A model generated the notes under the pieces. The model was not told where the DNA came from. It did no database searches and worked only from the letters and a program-made list of their open reading frames with translations. DNA of 64,000 nucleotides from Cycas panzhihuaensis (lineage: Eukaryota; Cycadophyta): NCBI GenBank assembly GCA_023213395.1, contig CM041465.1, positions 31,441,741-31,505,740 of the forward strand. The letters run 5' to 3'. A program made the translations under genes and the position numbers. Every line of letters starts with the position of its first letter. Position 1 is the first letter of the stretch. Below are positions 12,397-23,463 of this stretch, piece after piece.

Positions 12397-12753
12397 TATT
12401 AACATGGTGGTTAATTGTTAAGCCACTATGTTAATGTGAATGTGGTTTAACTAAGGTGATTAAGTAAAAAGATGTGACTTATTCAAAGGGTCACAACCCT
12501 AATTGGGTGACACCTCTTGCAAGAATATAAATGCCTTGAGCCCATCAGTATTTAATATACCAAATCAATTATGTAATAATCAATGTGATTTATTAAGGAT
12601 CCTTTTATCATGGGTTTTTTTCCAAAAGGGTTTCCCCACGTAAATCATGTGTATTGTACATCTATTTTTTGTGTGTACTTTTGTTTGCTTGTTGTGTATG
12701 GTTAAAGATTCTATAAACGAAAATATTTGTGTATGATTTCATATTCTCGAATA
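12397..12753 (+). repeat. 5' LTR of copia A
   Basis: 357 bp, the same length as the 3' LTR at 21800-22156. It starts TATTAACATGG (the 3' copy has TGTTAACATGG) and ends TCTCGAATA just before the PBS. The substitution of the TG terminus fits decay after insertion. A TATA-like box lies at 12526-12533. Confidence 0.95.
12526..12533 (+). promoter_or_regulatory. TATA-like box in A LTR
   Basis: TATAAATG within AAGAATATAAATGCC in the 5' LTR; the same position is kept in the 3' LTR (around 21930). It is the most likely core promoter for the A transcript, judged by sequence only. Confidence 0.5.
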
Positions 12754-12767
12754 TGGTATCAGATTCG
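12754..12767 (+). other. Primer-binding site of copia A
   Basis: TGGTATCAGATTCG directly after the LTR end. The first ten bases match the initiator tRNA-Met complement used by plant copia elements; the rest has drifted. Confidence 0.85.
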
Positions 12768-13846
12768 TAGGGTTCTACACAGCTAAAGCCTAACATTAAG
12801 CAAAGTGGTGAGATCATTAGTTGCCAAGTGAAGTCATCAAACCCAAGACTTGTCTTGAGGGTCCATTAACTCTAACAACGTATAGAAGTAGGTATAGTAT
12901 ATCAGTGGTGGTTGAAGCCATAAAAATCATTATTCAACAAATCATAAGGGTTTATTGGAGTCAATATTTAGGTGTGAATACCATGATTGTAGTGTAAGTT
13001 AACTTGTTGAGGGCCATAAAAAGATGGTTAATAAACTATAACAGTAATTCAAGCCAGCAGAGCATGCATTAATGGTGATTCACTGACTATAAAGATAGCT
13101 AATCATGTTACACATAAGTAGGTTTTCTTTCTTAACATAGCACTGATAAAATCAAGCATTCTTTTACTATCAATATTATAATTCTATTCTAAGAGAGATT
13201 GGAGCCTTAGTCTACTATTTTTCTGCCCTTAAGATGATGGTAGGCTACACACATAGTAGTAAATACTGATATTAGATGGAGAATGAGCTTGTGCTTGAAA
13301 GTTGGTGACTCTGTATGAGTGTGAACCCATAGTTAGGCAACTATCCAGTTGATTTAAGCTTGTAATAGCCATGTAAGAGTTGGTTGGCAACTTAGTAGTA
13401 TAGTTGGGCTTGTTGCATCCCTTGTTGAGGCTTGTTTATACTAGATTAAGCATAGAATAACACTTAAGGAGTTGATTAGGTAATTTTCAAGCTATTTGAC
13501 AATCGTGTATATGTGAACAACCTTTTTTTTCCCATCTATTTATATGTGTAGGTCCATATGTGGTGTGCTGGTCTGTGGGGACATCTATGGAGTTTTACGG
13601 CTACTGCAAAAGTCAAAGAGAGTGTGGGATGTCTTTTAGATGTTAAAAGATGTGTTTTTTCTATAGTATAAACCTTAGACTATATAAAATATATTTTAGC
13701 ACATGTTTATTGGGTATTTTACCCATGTGTGTTAAGTGAAAATCCATAGGAGTATTTTAAAAAGTCACATTACTTGGGAATATGCCTTTTGGAATCTTTC
13801 CCTTTTAATATAATCTTATAAAATGACCCTTTACCATTGATATTAC
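12768..13846 (+). other. Leader of copia A, first part
   Basis: Non-coding, continuing at 18003-18414 after element B. It has no open frame of note. Its last part (about 13796-13846) is repeated at 18003-18039 on the other side of B. Confidence 0.6.
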
Positions 13847-14078
13847 TATTAGAAAATAGAACCTACAATAAGATATTGGCAAACAGAATAGAATAGAATA
13901 AAAGCACCTCCACAGGATCAAACGGTACTCTTAAGGTACCTCCATTGTATTAACCAAACATCCTTACAACATATATGATATGATACACTATGTTATGTAT
14001 TTATAATACATGTCAATATAGAGAGAGTAAGACCCACTTACATGTGGGACAAAATAAATGTGCATTAATATTCTAACA
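13847..14078 (-). repeat. 3' LTR of element B
   Basis: 232 bp, the same length as 17771-18002. It carries ACGGTACTCTTAAGGTACC and TATTTATAATACA, and ends ATTCTAACA beside the PPT. On the minus strand the central part (TATTATAAATACA through GGTACCTTAAGGGTACC) matches the LTR of autonomous element I. Confidence 0.95.
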
Positions 14079-14089
14079 CTCCCCCTTAA
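14079..14089 (-). other. Polypurine tract of element B
   Basis: CTCCCCCTTAA on the plus strand, TTAAGGGGGAG on the element strand, directly preceding the LTR start TGTTAGAATATTAATG. Confidence 0.9.
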
Positions 14090-14099
14090 TATACATTTG

Positions 14100-15289
14100 A
14101 GTCATTTGCATTTGTAATGCCTTATCCTTAGAAATGTCTTGAAAATGATGTCTTTAACTTAATCCTTGTCTTTGATCTTGTAGTGATGTCTTTGCTGCAG
14201 AATGATATCTTCATCTTGATTTTCATCTTTAATTCTCTATTAATACCTTTGTAAGATGATATCCTCATCTTGATTTCCATCTTCAATTCTGTAGTGACAA
14301 TGTTGATGTAGCTACTTTAGCAAATGTAAATCTTGATTCTTTATTACGACTGGTCTAGTCTAATTGTGATGAAGATCCTGTAAGTAACCATCTTCATATA
14401 TAACTTGCTTGTCATCATTATCTTGTATAATTTCTTGATCACCATGTACAACAATGATTTCTTCAACCTTAGGAGTGGAGTCTTAATCAACTTACATACT
14501 CTTTGAACTTGAATCAATGCTCAAAGAAGGAACATCATTCAAACTTGAATCAATACTTAAAGTAGGAATATCATCAATATAGGACTCATCCTTTATAGGA
14601 CCATCAGATTCATATCCAATTTCTCTTGAAATCATGGTGTCATCTATATAAACCTTTATCAACTCACCACTTTCAATGTCTTCATCAGTAATTATGGTCT
14701 CATCAATGCATTTAACCATTGTTTCTTTACATTCAGTAGAAATTTCCTTAGTACTCATACATTCCTCATCTTGACATGTCATTTCATCAGTGTTGATGAT
14801 ATTTTCTTCATTCATTGTACTTGTACCATAACCATAATTGGCCTTAATTGCCTTTTCAATCATTCGTTGTGTCTCTTTAGGAGTTTGTTCAAATCCTTCC
14901 TTTAGAAAATCCCAAGCTTCTTTAGCAATACTTGCATGTAGAACCATAGGAATCACAAAATGGTATTCAGAAGGAAGATCAGCCTTGTTGAATGCAGCAT
15001 GAATCATAATTAATGTTGTTCTATCTTTCTTCTCAAGTATTTCCTTTTCGTCTTCATCCTTAGGGATATCATATCTATCAGTAATAATCTTCCATAAACC
15101 TCTAGCTATGAATAAACATCTCATTTTAATTATCCAAAAGAAGTAGTTTTCACCATAATACTTAGGTACTGGAAGAAACAAATCCATTAGGTAGTATTTA
15201 TTCATTTGTTTCAGGAACAAACATAACCACATAATTATCATCCATGATTGTAAATGCCATTTCCACACACCACGTCCCTTTTCAATCAA
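14100..15289 (-). CDS. Gag-like protein of element B, acidic middle, no zinc knuckle
   Basis: An open frame of 265 codons (15289-14492), with the reading continuing through a few stops to about 14100. The N-terminal domain has FLPVPKYYGENYFFW, RGLWKII, then KADLPSEYHFVIP and AKEAWDFLKEGFEQ, the UBN2-type copia Gag pattern. From about residue 140 the chain is rich in Asp/Glu and Ser, with a near-repeat of IDSS. There is no CCHC motif. Past the first stop, tandem IKDENQDEDIIL-like units and then FKTFLRIRHYKCK appear; this last motif recurs in D, G and L close to their PPTs. A start is likelier at an internal Met near MNKYYLMD than at the first Met. The long frame in such a decayed region suggests relatively late activity. 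Role in packaging is inferred. Confidence 0.8.
14204..14290 (-). repeat. Two 33-bp tandem units in the B gag tail
   Basis: Units start at 14204 and 14258, 54 bp apart, each reading GATATCYTCATCTTGATTTY then CATCTTYAATTCT, with three differences. They encode IKDENQDEDIIL-like peptide repeats on the minus strand, and a third, weaker unit adjoins on the PPT side. The repeat lengthens the acidic region of the Gag-like protein. Confidence 0.75.
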
Positions 15290-17756
15290 TTAACTCACCT
15301 ATTAATCAATCTCATCAAACTTTTTCATATCTTATGTCTCTCACATCATTGACTTTATCATCACATCATTGCCTTATGTATCTCCCATATTATCAAATAG
15401 TCATATACAACAAGTATCTAAAACTCTTATCAAGTCAATGCCTAAGCCACATACATCCCATGGGAATCATGCTAAAAAACACAACTCATGCCACTACACT
15501 TACACTTCAGGTAACTTCAACAAACAACTCATCCTTCTTTGCATTCAGTTAATTAACAAAGCAACTCTAATTTCGTCCTTAACATGCCCCAACAAATGTC
15601 CAATCTTGTCATGTAACCTCACATGTTATAATTGCCTTATATCACTAAATCATCACCTCACTCGTTCCCTCATGTAAACACATACAAGAGAAACAATAGA
15701 CATCTCTTCGTAAAACACCTCATATTACGTCATTACCAAATTTATTCTTCCATGTAGATTACATACTAGAGAGCAATGTAAAGCCTCAAACTTCATCTCA
15801 TGTCAACACATCAAACCAAGACCTTACTTCAAAAAATTACTCACTCATATCGCCATAAAGCCATAACTGTAAGGACTCCACTATCAACTCAATGCCAAAG
15901 ATTGCTTCCTTGTAACAATAACTCGCTTTCTTATCAATCATTACCTTGATCGCAATGCCTTCTTATTACCCTTCTCTTGCCCTTATCATGCCCTCAATTT
16001 TTCCTGTCGAATTGATTAAAGAATACACCATCAAAATATGTCAAATCTTGCCCTTAACATGTTCAACAAATGCCCAAACTTGAGATGTAATCCTAATAGC
16101 TTTTAATTATTGCCTCTCAAGCATACCTTATGTTATTAAAGTACTCCCTCATATCACCCTATAATATTAGCATTACCCAACTTATTCTCTTATGTGCAAC
16201 ACACGTAAGGGAGCAAACAATCACCTCAAATCACTCACTAACATTGCCCCAACAAAATGTGCTCTCTTCATCTCAACTTATCATCATATCAAAACAAAGT
16301 CTCACAATATATTTACGCCACTTTCTCAGAAAATGATACACTTATATATTCATCACTATGTTGGTAAATAACATCCCATAATATCATATATCAATGCATG
16401 TCTCTCAAAGTGACTTGAAGGTACTTTATTGATGACAAAGATAAAAGGGCATCTTAAAACCAAAACCCTAAATCGATTAATAATAAATAAATAACCAATA
16501 AAACAACATTGGGCAGCTTCATATCAAATAAAGTGACTTGCATAAGTGACATTATAGCTCATCAAACGTCATTCAATATATGTCAAAATATATATCAAAG
16601 AAGATATTATGGATAGGTGACTGCAAGCATTCACTGTAACTGTGTATTCATATGGCAGATTATAAAATGCAAATTAATAGGGCACAAATATGGATGTATT
16701 CAGGCAAAAATAGTGACTATAAATGACAGTGTAAACATGAAACTGTGATGCAACGAATTTCACGAGACAATGGATAATGGATGACTTTAATCAAACAGCA
16801 GTTTAAACAATAAATCACGCAACAGGTGTTAATATCATGTAGATAGCTTGTTAATATCATGCAAAGTAATGGGCGTCTCAATGACATTATAAGGGACGAC
16901 ATCTGGTTGTAAAAGAATATCATGCAATCACCATTCATGCGAATACAAACTACAATGTAAATGTTAATTATGCGAGTGGTGATTTCATTACGTGGATATG
17001 GGCAACTGCAAATCTATATAACCAGGCGAGTTAGATGTACATTACGGATACAACTGGGCATAATATAAGACACAGATAATTACATGTCACATTAGCGAGT
17101 AGATAATAATCTATGGGAGAAGATATAAATCATATGAAATGTAAAGAGTGCCAAATATAATAATGGATGACTACAAATTATATACAGATGATATGAGACA
17201 AAAGAATGGATGCAATATTAACGAAGAGTTAAACAGAGGGTGAACAGTGAGTTAATGCCAACGGCTGATTAAATACGCAAACACCATTTTATGTAAGGTA
17301 AAGAATACAATACACAGGCTGAAATATTATTATTACACATCAATAATATAATAAATCTAACGGTCTATATGTGCAACCCCAAAAGGTGAAAATATTAATG
17401 GCATAAGTTCAGCACCAATTGTGGCATAAGCATGACCAGAGTATTTCAGCTGTTATAGTAGAGACATCGATAAAACTAGAAAATGAAGAATAACACATGA
17501 TGAAATAAGAGATAACGGATAGCAAATATCACACAAACAACAAGTATTTAGTAAATATATATTTGAATATAGCTTTAAAAATGATCATATTATGACTTCA
17601 CAATTCTACAACTAGGGTTTGCATTCTTCCAGAGCTCAACTGAGGGTTGATAATATCTCTAGGTCATACAAATGAAAACGGGCATGAACAACTCTATGAA
17701 GCCACCTCCTCAAAATACCTCTCTCAATTGGGCACTCATAACCTCTCTCAACCTGG
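15290..17756 (-). other. Long leader of element B
   Basis: About 2.45 kb between PBS and gag with no recognisable protein on either strand. Plus-strand frames at 15244-15677 and 16130-16336 are rich in Ser/His/Leu, show no domain and look like chance products of a base-skewed stretch. No CCCC/GGGG stem-loop of the I/L/D/G kind was found here. Confidence 0.6.
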
Positions 17757-17770
17757 GCACTTTGATACAA
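17757..17770 (-). other. Primer-binding site of element B
   Basis: GCACTTTGATACAA on the plus strand, TTGTATCAAAGTGC on the element strand, directly after the LTR end TTCCAACA. It is a decayed form of the initiator-Met PBS TGGTATCAGAGC. Confidence 0.8.
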
Positions 17771-18002
17771 TGTTGGAAAATAGAATGTGCAATAAAATAT
17801 TGGCAAATAGAATAGAATAGAACAAAAGCACCTCCACAAGATCGAATGGTACCCTTAAGGTACCTCCATTGTATTAACCAAACATCCTTATAACATATAT
17901 GATATTGTATACTATGTTGTGTATTTATAATATATATCAATATAGAGAGAGTAGGACCCACTTACATGTGGGACAAAACAAATATGCATTAATATTCTCA
18001 CA
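17771..18002 (-). repeat. 5' LTR of element B
   Basis: 232 bp, starting TGTTGGAAAATAG and ending ATTCTCACA on the plus strand. The element-strand text contains TTATAAATACACA (TATA-like) followed about 90 bp later by GGTACCTTAAGGGTACC. The same arrangement is found in the LTRs of element I. Lies next to the PBS, so this is the promoter-bearing LTR. Confidence 0.95.
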
Positions 18003-18039
18003 TATTTTCCTTTCAATATAATCTTACCATTGATATTAC
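18003..18039 (+). repeat. Flanking duplication beside element B
   Basis: TCAATATAATCTTACC followed by ATTGATATTAC repeats the sequence left of B (about 13796-13846), where a 14-bp stretch (TAAAATGACCCTTT) interrupts it. A normal 5-bp TSD is not found. The copies are either an unusually long target duplication or an older tandem repeat of A into which B inserted. Confidence 0.7.
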
Positions 18040-18414
18040 ATGTGACATTGTATAGTGAAGAAATTTGGTGTATTTGGAGCGTCCTTGACTCATTTTAAGC
18101 ACAAATTGAGGAGAATTTTGTGTTTTTTGACTTGGAGACCATGCATTACTACCCTACGGAGCCATCCTTTGTACTTGGAGCACTGTTTTAAGTGCTTTAA
18201 GGGTTATTTTTTGACCTTTTCTAAGGATATTTAAAGGTGTTTATTGGTTATTTAGAGGAAAAATAGTCAATGTCTTGCTTAACACATGCATAAACTGAGT
18301 TTAATGCCTTTTAGAGTGTGCCCTTAAGCTAAAGGAGGACATAGAGGTGTTGTTTTGTTCTGCAGACATTCTTTTTTGGTGTCATTTAATTCATATTGAA
18401 GCTTGTTTCTCGAG

Positions 18415-19200
18415 ATGGAGCACATTATGCCCAAGCTTATCTTCAATGGTAACAATTTCAGCGAGTAGAAGGCCAATATAGAGCTCATTCTGATGGTGAA
18501 TCAACTCTAGGGTATCACTAAGGCAAAGGTAGATGCGATTCCACTAGACCATATAGAACATATTTATCTCGAAGAGAAGAAATTTATGGTCATAGGACTA
18601 TTGAAATTGTCACTAATACCAGACCAGAGAGCTTTGGTTCATAATCTAAATGAACCAGACAAAACTATGTGATATGTTTGAGAAGAAGAAGATGAACATA
18701 CATCTTGCCATGATGTTGGAGTTGCTCAATTTGTGTGTGAAAGATGAGAATAACATCAACTCCTACTTTAATAAAATAACAAACTTGAACAACAAGCTAG
18801 AAGAACTAAAGTAGAACTCAATCGATGATGCCCTGTTATTCTTAATAATCATGTCAAAGTTGTCATCTATGTTCGCCACTTTCTAGACCATTTATGGTAG
18901 AGACAAAGTGATGGAAGTAGAAACATTTGACAGGCTTAAAAACCTAATTCTAGGGGAGGATGCCAAGCTTAAACATAATGGAATGTTTGGAGCTTCTAAT
19001 TCAAGTTAGGCCCTAGCCATAAAAACTCAGAGGAAGGAGGTTATTAACGAGCAGAAAATCACATAGAGGTTAGGAGAAAGTTCTCAAGACAAGAAGAAGT
19101 TCGATAGAAAATGCAATTACTACAAGAAGGATGATCACTATAAAAGGAATTGTTGGTTCAAGTGTCATGACAAGCACAAAGTTAACTAGGATGATAAAGG
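18415..19200 (+). pseudogene. copia A gag pseudogene
   Basis: The likely start ATG at 18415 gives MEHIMPKLIFNGNNF then a Trp lost to TAG, followed by NLNEPDKTMW, IHLAMMLELLNLCVKD and IITFLIMSKLSS-like text typical of copia Gag (UBN2 group). A zinc knuckle remnant CNYYKKDDHYKRNC lies at about 19110-19155; the second Cys has become Tyr. Several TAG codons and one frame change break the gene. Together with the leader, this matches a standard autonomous copia layout. Confidence 0.85.
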
Positions 19201-21665
19201 GAAGAGTGTTGCTGCTCATTGCATCATAGCACAGACCTTATCAGCCGAGTTAGATCAGAGAGATTATTAGGTGCTTGACTCTAAACTATAGAAGCATATA
19301 TCTTACCAAAGGTAGAACTTTGATACGATGACTGAAAATCATAGTGGTGTTGAAATTATCCTTGGAGATGCTTGTGTCTTATTAATGGAAGGTATCAGCA
19401 AAGTATTCATTGCAGGAGGTAAGTTTATTAGGGTATACTATATACTCAAGATGCAGTTGAACCTTCTTTTAGCCTAGGAAATATGTAAACAAGGCTTGAA
19501 GATGAATCTTTGTTGTTATTGCTACTAGGAAAGTCAGGGATACCTTTTGGATGTTTGAAAATTTTCAATCTCAGAAGAAGCCCTATGCTTTATTACCAGT
19601 GTAAATGAAGTAAGTAAATTATGGCACAATTCCCTAGGGCACCTTAATTATAAGATCATTACACTACTAAAGAGGTTGAAGATGGTGGAAGGATTGCCAT
19701 CAATTTCCTGCTCAAATGGCATTTGTGAAGGGTGTATGTATGGTAAGCATCGCTGCTGCCCTTTTGCTTAGGATAATGCCTAGAGAGCCAAGGAGAAGTT
19801 GGAGCTTGTGCACTCAGATATAATGGGAGCACTCCCTAATCCTTCTATATCAAGAGCTCAATATACCTTTGTGTTTATAGATGATTATACTAGGAAGTCA
19901 TGGGTCTACTTTTTCAAGAACAAATCAGATATGTTCGATCACTTATGGACTAGAAAGCAATGGTAGAAAATAAATATGATAAGAAAGTAAAATCTTTAAG
20001 AAGTGATAATAGTAAGGAATACGACAACCATGTGTTTAATCATTTCTACTATAATCACGGTATAAAGCAAAAATTTATGGTCCCATATACCCCATAACAA
20101 AACAAAGTTTCTGAAAGGAAAAACCATACCATGATGGAGATGTTAAGGTGTATGGTGCATGTTAAAAACCTACCACCGAAGTTTTGGATAGAAGTTGTAG
20201 TGACTGTTGTTTAGATTTTAAACCAAGTACCCATTCAAGCAATTCGTAGCATGACCCCCAAAGAGAAATGGACTAGTTGGAAGCCTATCCTTAGCTATTT
20301 AAGAACTTTTAGGTGTATTGCATATGGCCATATCTCATATAATACCTGTAAGAAGTTAGATTAGAAAAGTCTGAACTGCATATTCATGGGGTATTGCATT
20401 AAGAATAAAGCCTACAAATTATGGGATCCATAGGGGGAGAAGATTGTGGTTAGTTAGGATGTAAAATTTAATGAGTCATCAATGTATTATGTTGATAAAT
20501 CATCAAAGGAGCTTTTTACCCCCTCCTTCTCCTATTCCTAGATTCATCAAGCAAAGAGGACGATAAGCCAATCACTGGAACACCTGAGGAAGAAGGACCA
20601 AGTGGGATGAGTAATAGTGAGGAGTTTCCACAAGATGAAGTACCTCCAGTAATGGGTCCTCAACACCTTTATGGGCAAGGAAGATTCTTGAATATTTTGG
20701 TGTGGCAATGCATACCTTGACTAATGATAGAATAACAAGAAGTCAGTATGATAGTCGAACTATGATGGTAGACACTAACGACTCCAGTGAAGATTTATTC
20801 GATGAAGCGAAAGGAGCTTCATTTGACATGAAAGACCTCCAGAGACTTCACTACTTCTTAGGTATTCAAATTAGGTAAATAGATAATAGGATCATATTGT
20901 TGCAGTCACATTATATGAAGAACTTATAAGAGAAATTTAAAATGTAGAATTGTAAACTAGTTGCAACACCATATGTAAAAAGCACAAAGTTGCAAAAGGA
21001 TATGGCCAAACCCTTTGTAGATGGCATAAAATATTGCTAGTTAGTAGGGAGTCTAGTCTATTTGACTCATACTAGGCCAAATATCACATACGTTGTTTGA
21101 TTGGTTTCCCACTATATGCAGAATTCTCAAGAGCCTCATTTGGTTACAACAAAGCAAATTCTAAAGTATTTGAAAGGGACAATCAATCTTGGTCTCGAAT
21201 ACCATCGAGGTGAAGAGATAAGATTGTATGGCTACACAGATGTTGATTGGGGAGGAGACTCTAATGATAAGAAATCCATTATTGGATACTTATTTGATGT
21301 TGGTAATGTATTTATTTCATTGCAGTCAAAGAAGCAACAGATAGTAATGTTATCTTCTACAAAAGCTTAATATCAAAGACTTGGTGCTGGTGTAAAGGAA
21401 GTTGTATGGTTGCAAGGTCTCTTAGAGTTTCTTAGAGTTTCTAATGGACATCAAGTTATATTTATTGATAATCAAAGTACCATTCACATGTCGAAGAATC
21501 TAAAGTTTCATGCATGTATGAAGTATATCGAGATTCAACACCATTATATTTGTGAACAGATCAAGTCAGGAAAGCTACATATCAACTATTATCTGAGTGA
21601 ATTCTAGTTTGTAGATGTGTTCACCAAGCCACTCACTGAAGTTCAATTCACAAAGATGTGTACCA
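19200..21665 (+). pseudogene. copia A pol pseudogene, RT core deleted
   Basis: The protease remnant is at about 19265-19560 (D-S-K in place of D-S-G), GAG-pre-integrase at 19600-19770 and integrase at 19790-20560 (HSDIMGALPNPS, then RSDNSKEYDN, then QNKVSERKNHTMMEM). Acidic linker text (20570-20820) is followed directly by the last part of RT (DMKDLQRLHYFLGIQIR, about 20828-20880) and RNase H (21101-21660, ending PLTEVQF). About 200 codons of RT, including the fingers and the YVDD box, are absent. RNase H text keeps GYTDVDWGGD and KFHACMKYIEIQHHYI. The gene is inactive. Confidence 0.9.
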
Positions 21666-21788
21666 GACTAGGACTTACCAATATTATCCTTGATGGGGGA
21701 TGTAGTGACAAGGATAAAGAAGCTGTAGGATAGTCCCAACCTTTGCGATAACATAGTTGTTGTAGTTGGAAATCTCTCCACATTCACA

Positions 21789-21799
21789 TTAAGAGGGGA
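21789..21799 (+). other. Polypurine tract of copia A
   Basis: TTAAGAGGGGA immediately before TGTTAACATGG, the 3' LTR start. It confirms plus-strand direction. Confidence 0.9.
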
Positions 21800-22156
21800 T
21801 GTTAACATGGTAGTTAATTATTAAGCCATTATGTTAATGTTAACGTGGTTTAACTAAGGTGATTGAGTAAAAAGATGCAACATATTCAGAGGGTCACAAC
21901 CCTAATCGGGTGATACCTCTTGGAAGAATATAAATGCCTTGAGTCCTTGAGTATTCAATGTATCAAATCAATTATACAATAATCAATGTGATCCATTAAG
22001 GATCCTTTTGTGGTGGATTTTTTCTTGAAAGGGTTTTCCCATATAAATCCTATATACTATACATTTGTTTTATGTGTGTACTCTTGTTTATTTGTTGTGT
22101 ATGGTTAAAGATTCTGTGGATGGGAATATTTGTATATGATTTGATATTCTTGAATA
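21800..22156 (+). repeat. 3' LTR of copia A
   Basis: 357 bp, matching 12397-12753 throughout, starting TGTTAACATGG and ending TCTTGAATA, followed by the TSD GTAAC at 22157-22161. Differences between the copies are mainly C/T and G/A. Confidence 0.95.
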
Positions 22157-22161
22157 GTAAC

Positions 22162-22958
22162 ACTAAGTAATCATGCCACTAAGACAATGTTAAGACTTTA
22201 GAATAGTCCTAACACACTCTAAAAAAAGTGATTTTTGTATTAAAATAATGATTTTTAGTTCCTTTTTATGACTAAGACTAAGAAGCACCTCACATGGACC
22301 CTTAAAATTACTTACACAATGTGAATTTTTATGAAATAGTAAAAATGACAAGTTAAATCACTAACTTTTAAGCCAAACAACACACCTGTAATTTTTTTTA
22401 ATATTTTAATTAACTCAAAAAATTAAAGAAAGTGAAGTTTTAGCTTAGAAAATGATGAAATATCATTAAATCACTTTAAAAAAAGGAAAACTTTAAAAAA
22501 CCACCCTTATATTAGAAAGGGGATATACTCGAATATACTAAATGATATATCATAAGGTTTATTTTAAAACGATGAAAAAAGAAATTTTTAGTTGAAAATC
22601 AAAATCCTGGTGGTAGGCACAAATTCAAAGACATAAGTGGATCGTTCTTCTCACAGAGAGCTTTGTTTGTCACAAAATTTTAGAGGCAGCTTGGCGTGGG
22701 ATAAAGGAAGGCATGTCTTAATTTCTGTGTCATTTGATGAAGTGTGTGATGAAATCTTAGCAGAAGTTCATAGACGAAGGTCGCATGGCCAACACATGAT
22801 TAATTAGAAAATTGAGCACCAAAATGACTCTGAGTTTAGTGTTTCTCACTGGAACAAGGGTTGGAAAGGCCTAAGACACTTGTATAAAGCCTTAACATGT
22901 GGCTCAATAAATGCTATGAGAAAAAAAAAAAAAAGGGTAAAAAACACCCAAAAACCCA
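22162..22958 (-). other. Leader of copia K, LTR-proximal part
   Basis: Continues the K leader after element A. 22162-22570 matches 880-1330. A 14-base A run with adjacent G/A-rich text lies near 22920. No protein is seen. The PBS expected next to the right LTR is not recognisable. Confidence 0.55.
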
Positions 22959-23463
22959 TGAGAAATATACCCAACACTTGTGAAATCTAGCCAAGTGCAC
23001 TCTAAGAAAGATGAGCAAGTTTTGAGACTAACAAAGAAGAATCACACTAAATACCTATAGATTAACTGAGAAATCCTACAAAAATAATTTTTATTTATAA
23101 GAAAATAAAGAAAAATAATGTATTCTAAGTCTTTTCTCTATTACAGACACAAACCTACATAACAATACAAATACCTCAGTCTCTTATCATCATCTTATCC
23201 TACATGACAAATGGTCTCATTGTATAGAGAAAAAGGAGGAACCTTAGGAGGTTGCATGTTAAACACACACGCCTTGACCCATAAGCACTCACATGTGTAA
23301 AAGTGTATGAGGGATAGTTTAACACTCAAGTCATAACATTACATGACTAGAAAGAATGTGGGTGTGTGCTTTAGTACATTAGATGGTAAAGCACCCTTAC
23401 ATAAAGTACATAAAGTTACAATATAAAGTATAACACTTAACATTTAAATATAAAGGTCTAACA
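22959..23463 (-). repeat. 5' LTR of copia K
   Basis: About 505 bp; the right edge is exact (GGTCTAACA, then TSD AGATA), the left edge (TGAGAAATATACCC) is set by alignment with the other K LTR and is less sure. The right 270 bp are well conserved with 7230-7497 and recognisable at 230-527. Confidence 0.8.

Larger units (their letters stand above)
13847..18002 (-). mobile_element. Gag-only LTR element B (non-autonomous)
   Basis: 4156 bp with two 232-bp LTRs, a PBS next to the right LTR and a PPT next to the left LTR, so transcription is on the minus strand. The only recognisable coding region is a Gag-like gene near the 3' LTR (about 15289-14100). There is no protease, integrase, RT or RNase H. 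The leader from PBS to gag is about 2.45 kb. Instead of a clean 5-bp TSD, the flanks carry a 37-51 bp imperfect duplication. Architecture, size and protein match elements D and G. Confidence 0.9.
12397..22156 (+). mobile_element. Ty1/copia element A, interrupted by B, RT core deleted
   Basis: Two 357-bp LTRs, a PBS, a PPT and the TSD GTAAC (12392-12396 and 22157-22161) define the element. The empty site is visible by joining flanks and comparing with 840-910, where the K-family leader runs through without interruption. Element B sits in the A leader at 13847-18002. Without B, A is about 5.6 kb. Gag, protease remnant, integrase and RNase H are present, but most of RT including the YVDD box is missing. 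Confidence 0.95.
6987..23463 (-). mobile_element. Ty1/copia element K, interrupted by A
   Basis: The element is flanked by the 5-bp TSD AGATA (6982-6986 and 23464-23468), and removing it rejoins gypsy J integrase. Minus-strand order is 5' LTR (right), long leader, gag, protease, integrase, RT, RNase H, PPT, 3' LTR (left). Element A is inserted in the leader at 12397. Without A and its duplicated GTAAC, K measures about 6.7 kb. LTRs are clearly diverged, so K is old. The leader homologue at 556-1330 shows another copy of the family. Confidence 0.9.

Noticed and set aside
15244-15677. Two overlapping plus-strand frames of 102 codons in the B leader
   Set aside because: No domain, no start context, composition Ser/His/Leu typical of chance frames, and the same region is non-coding leader on the element strand.
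17636-17961. Two overlapping minus-strand frames at the B 5' LTR
   Set aside because: They span LTR, PBS and leader and so cannot be a conserved protein.
22920-22936. Poly(A) run as possible SINE or retrogene tail
   Set aside because: No TSD and no tRNA-like or gene sequence upstream; it lies in the K leader.
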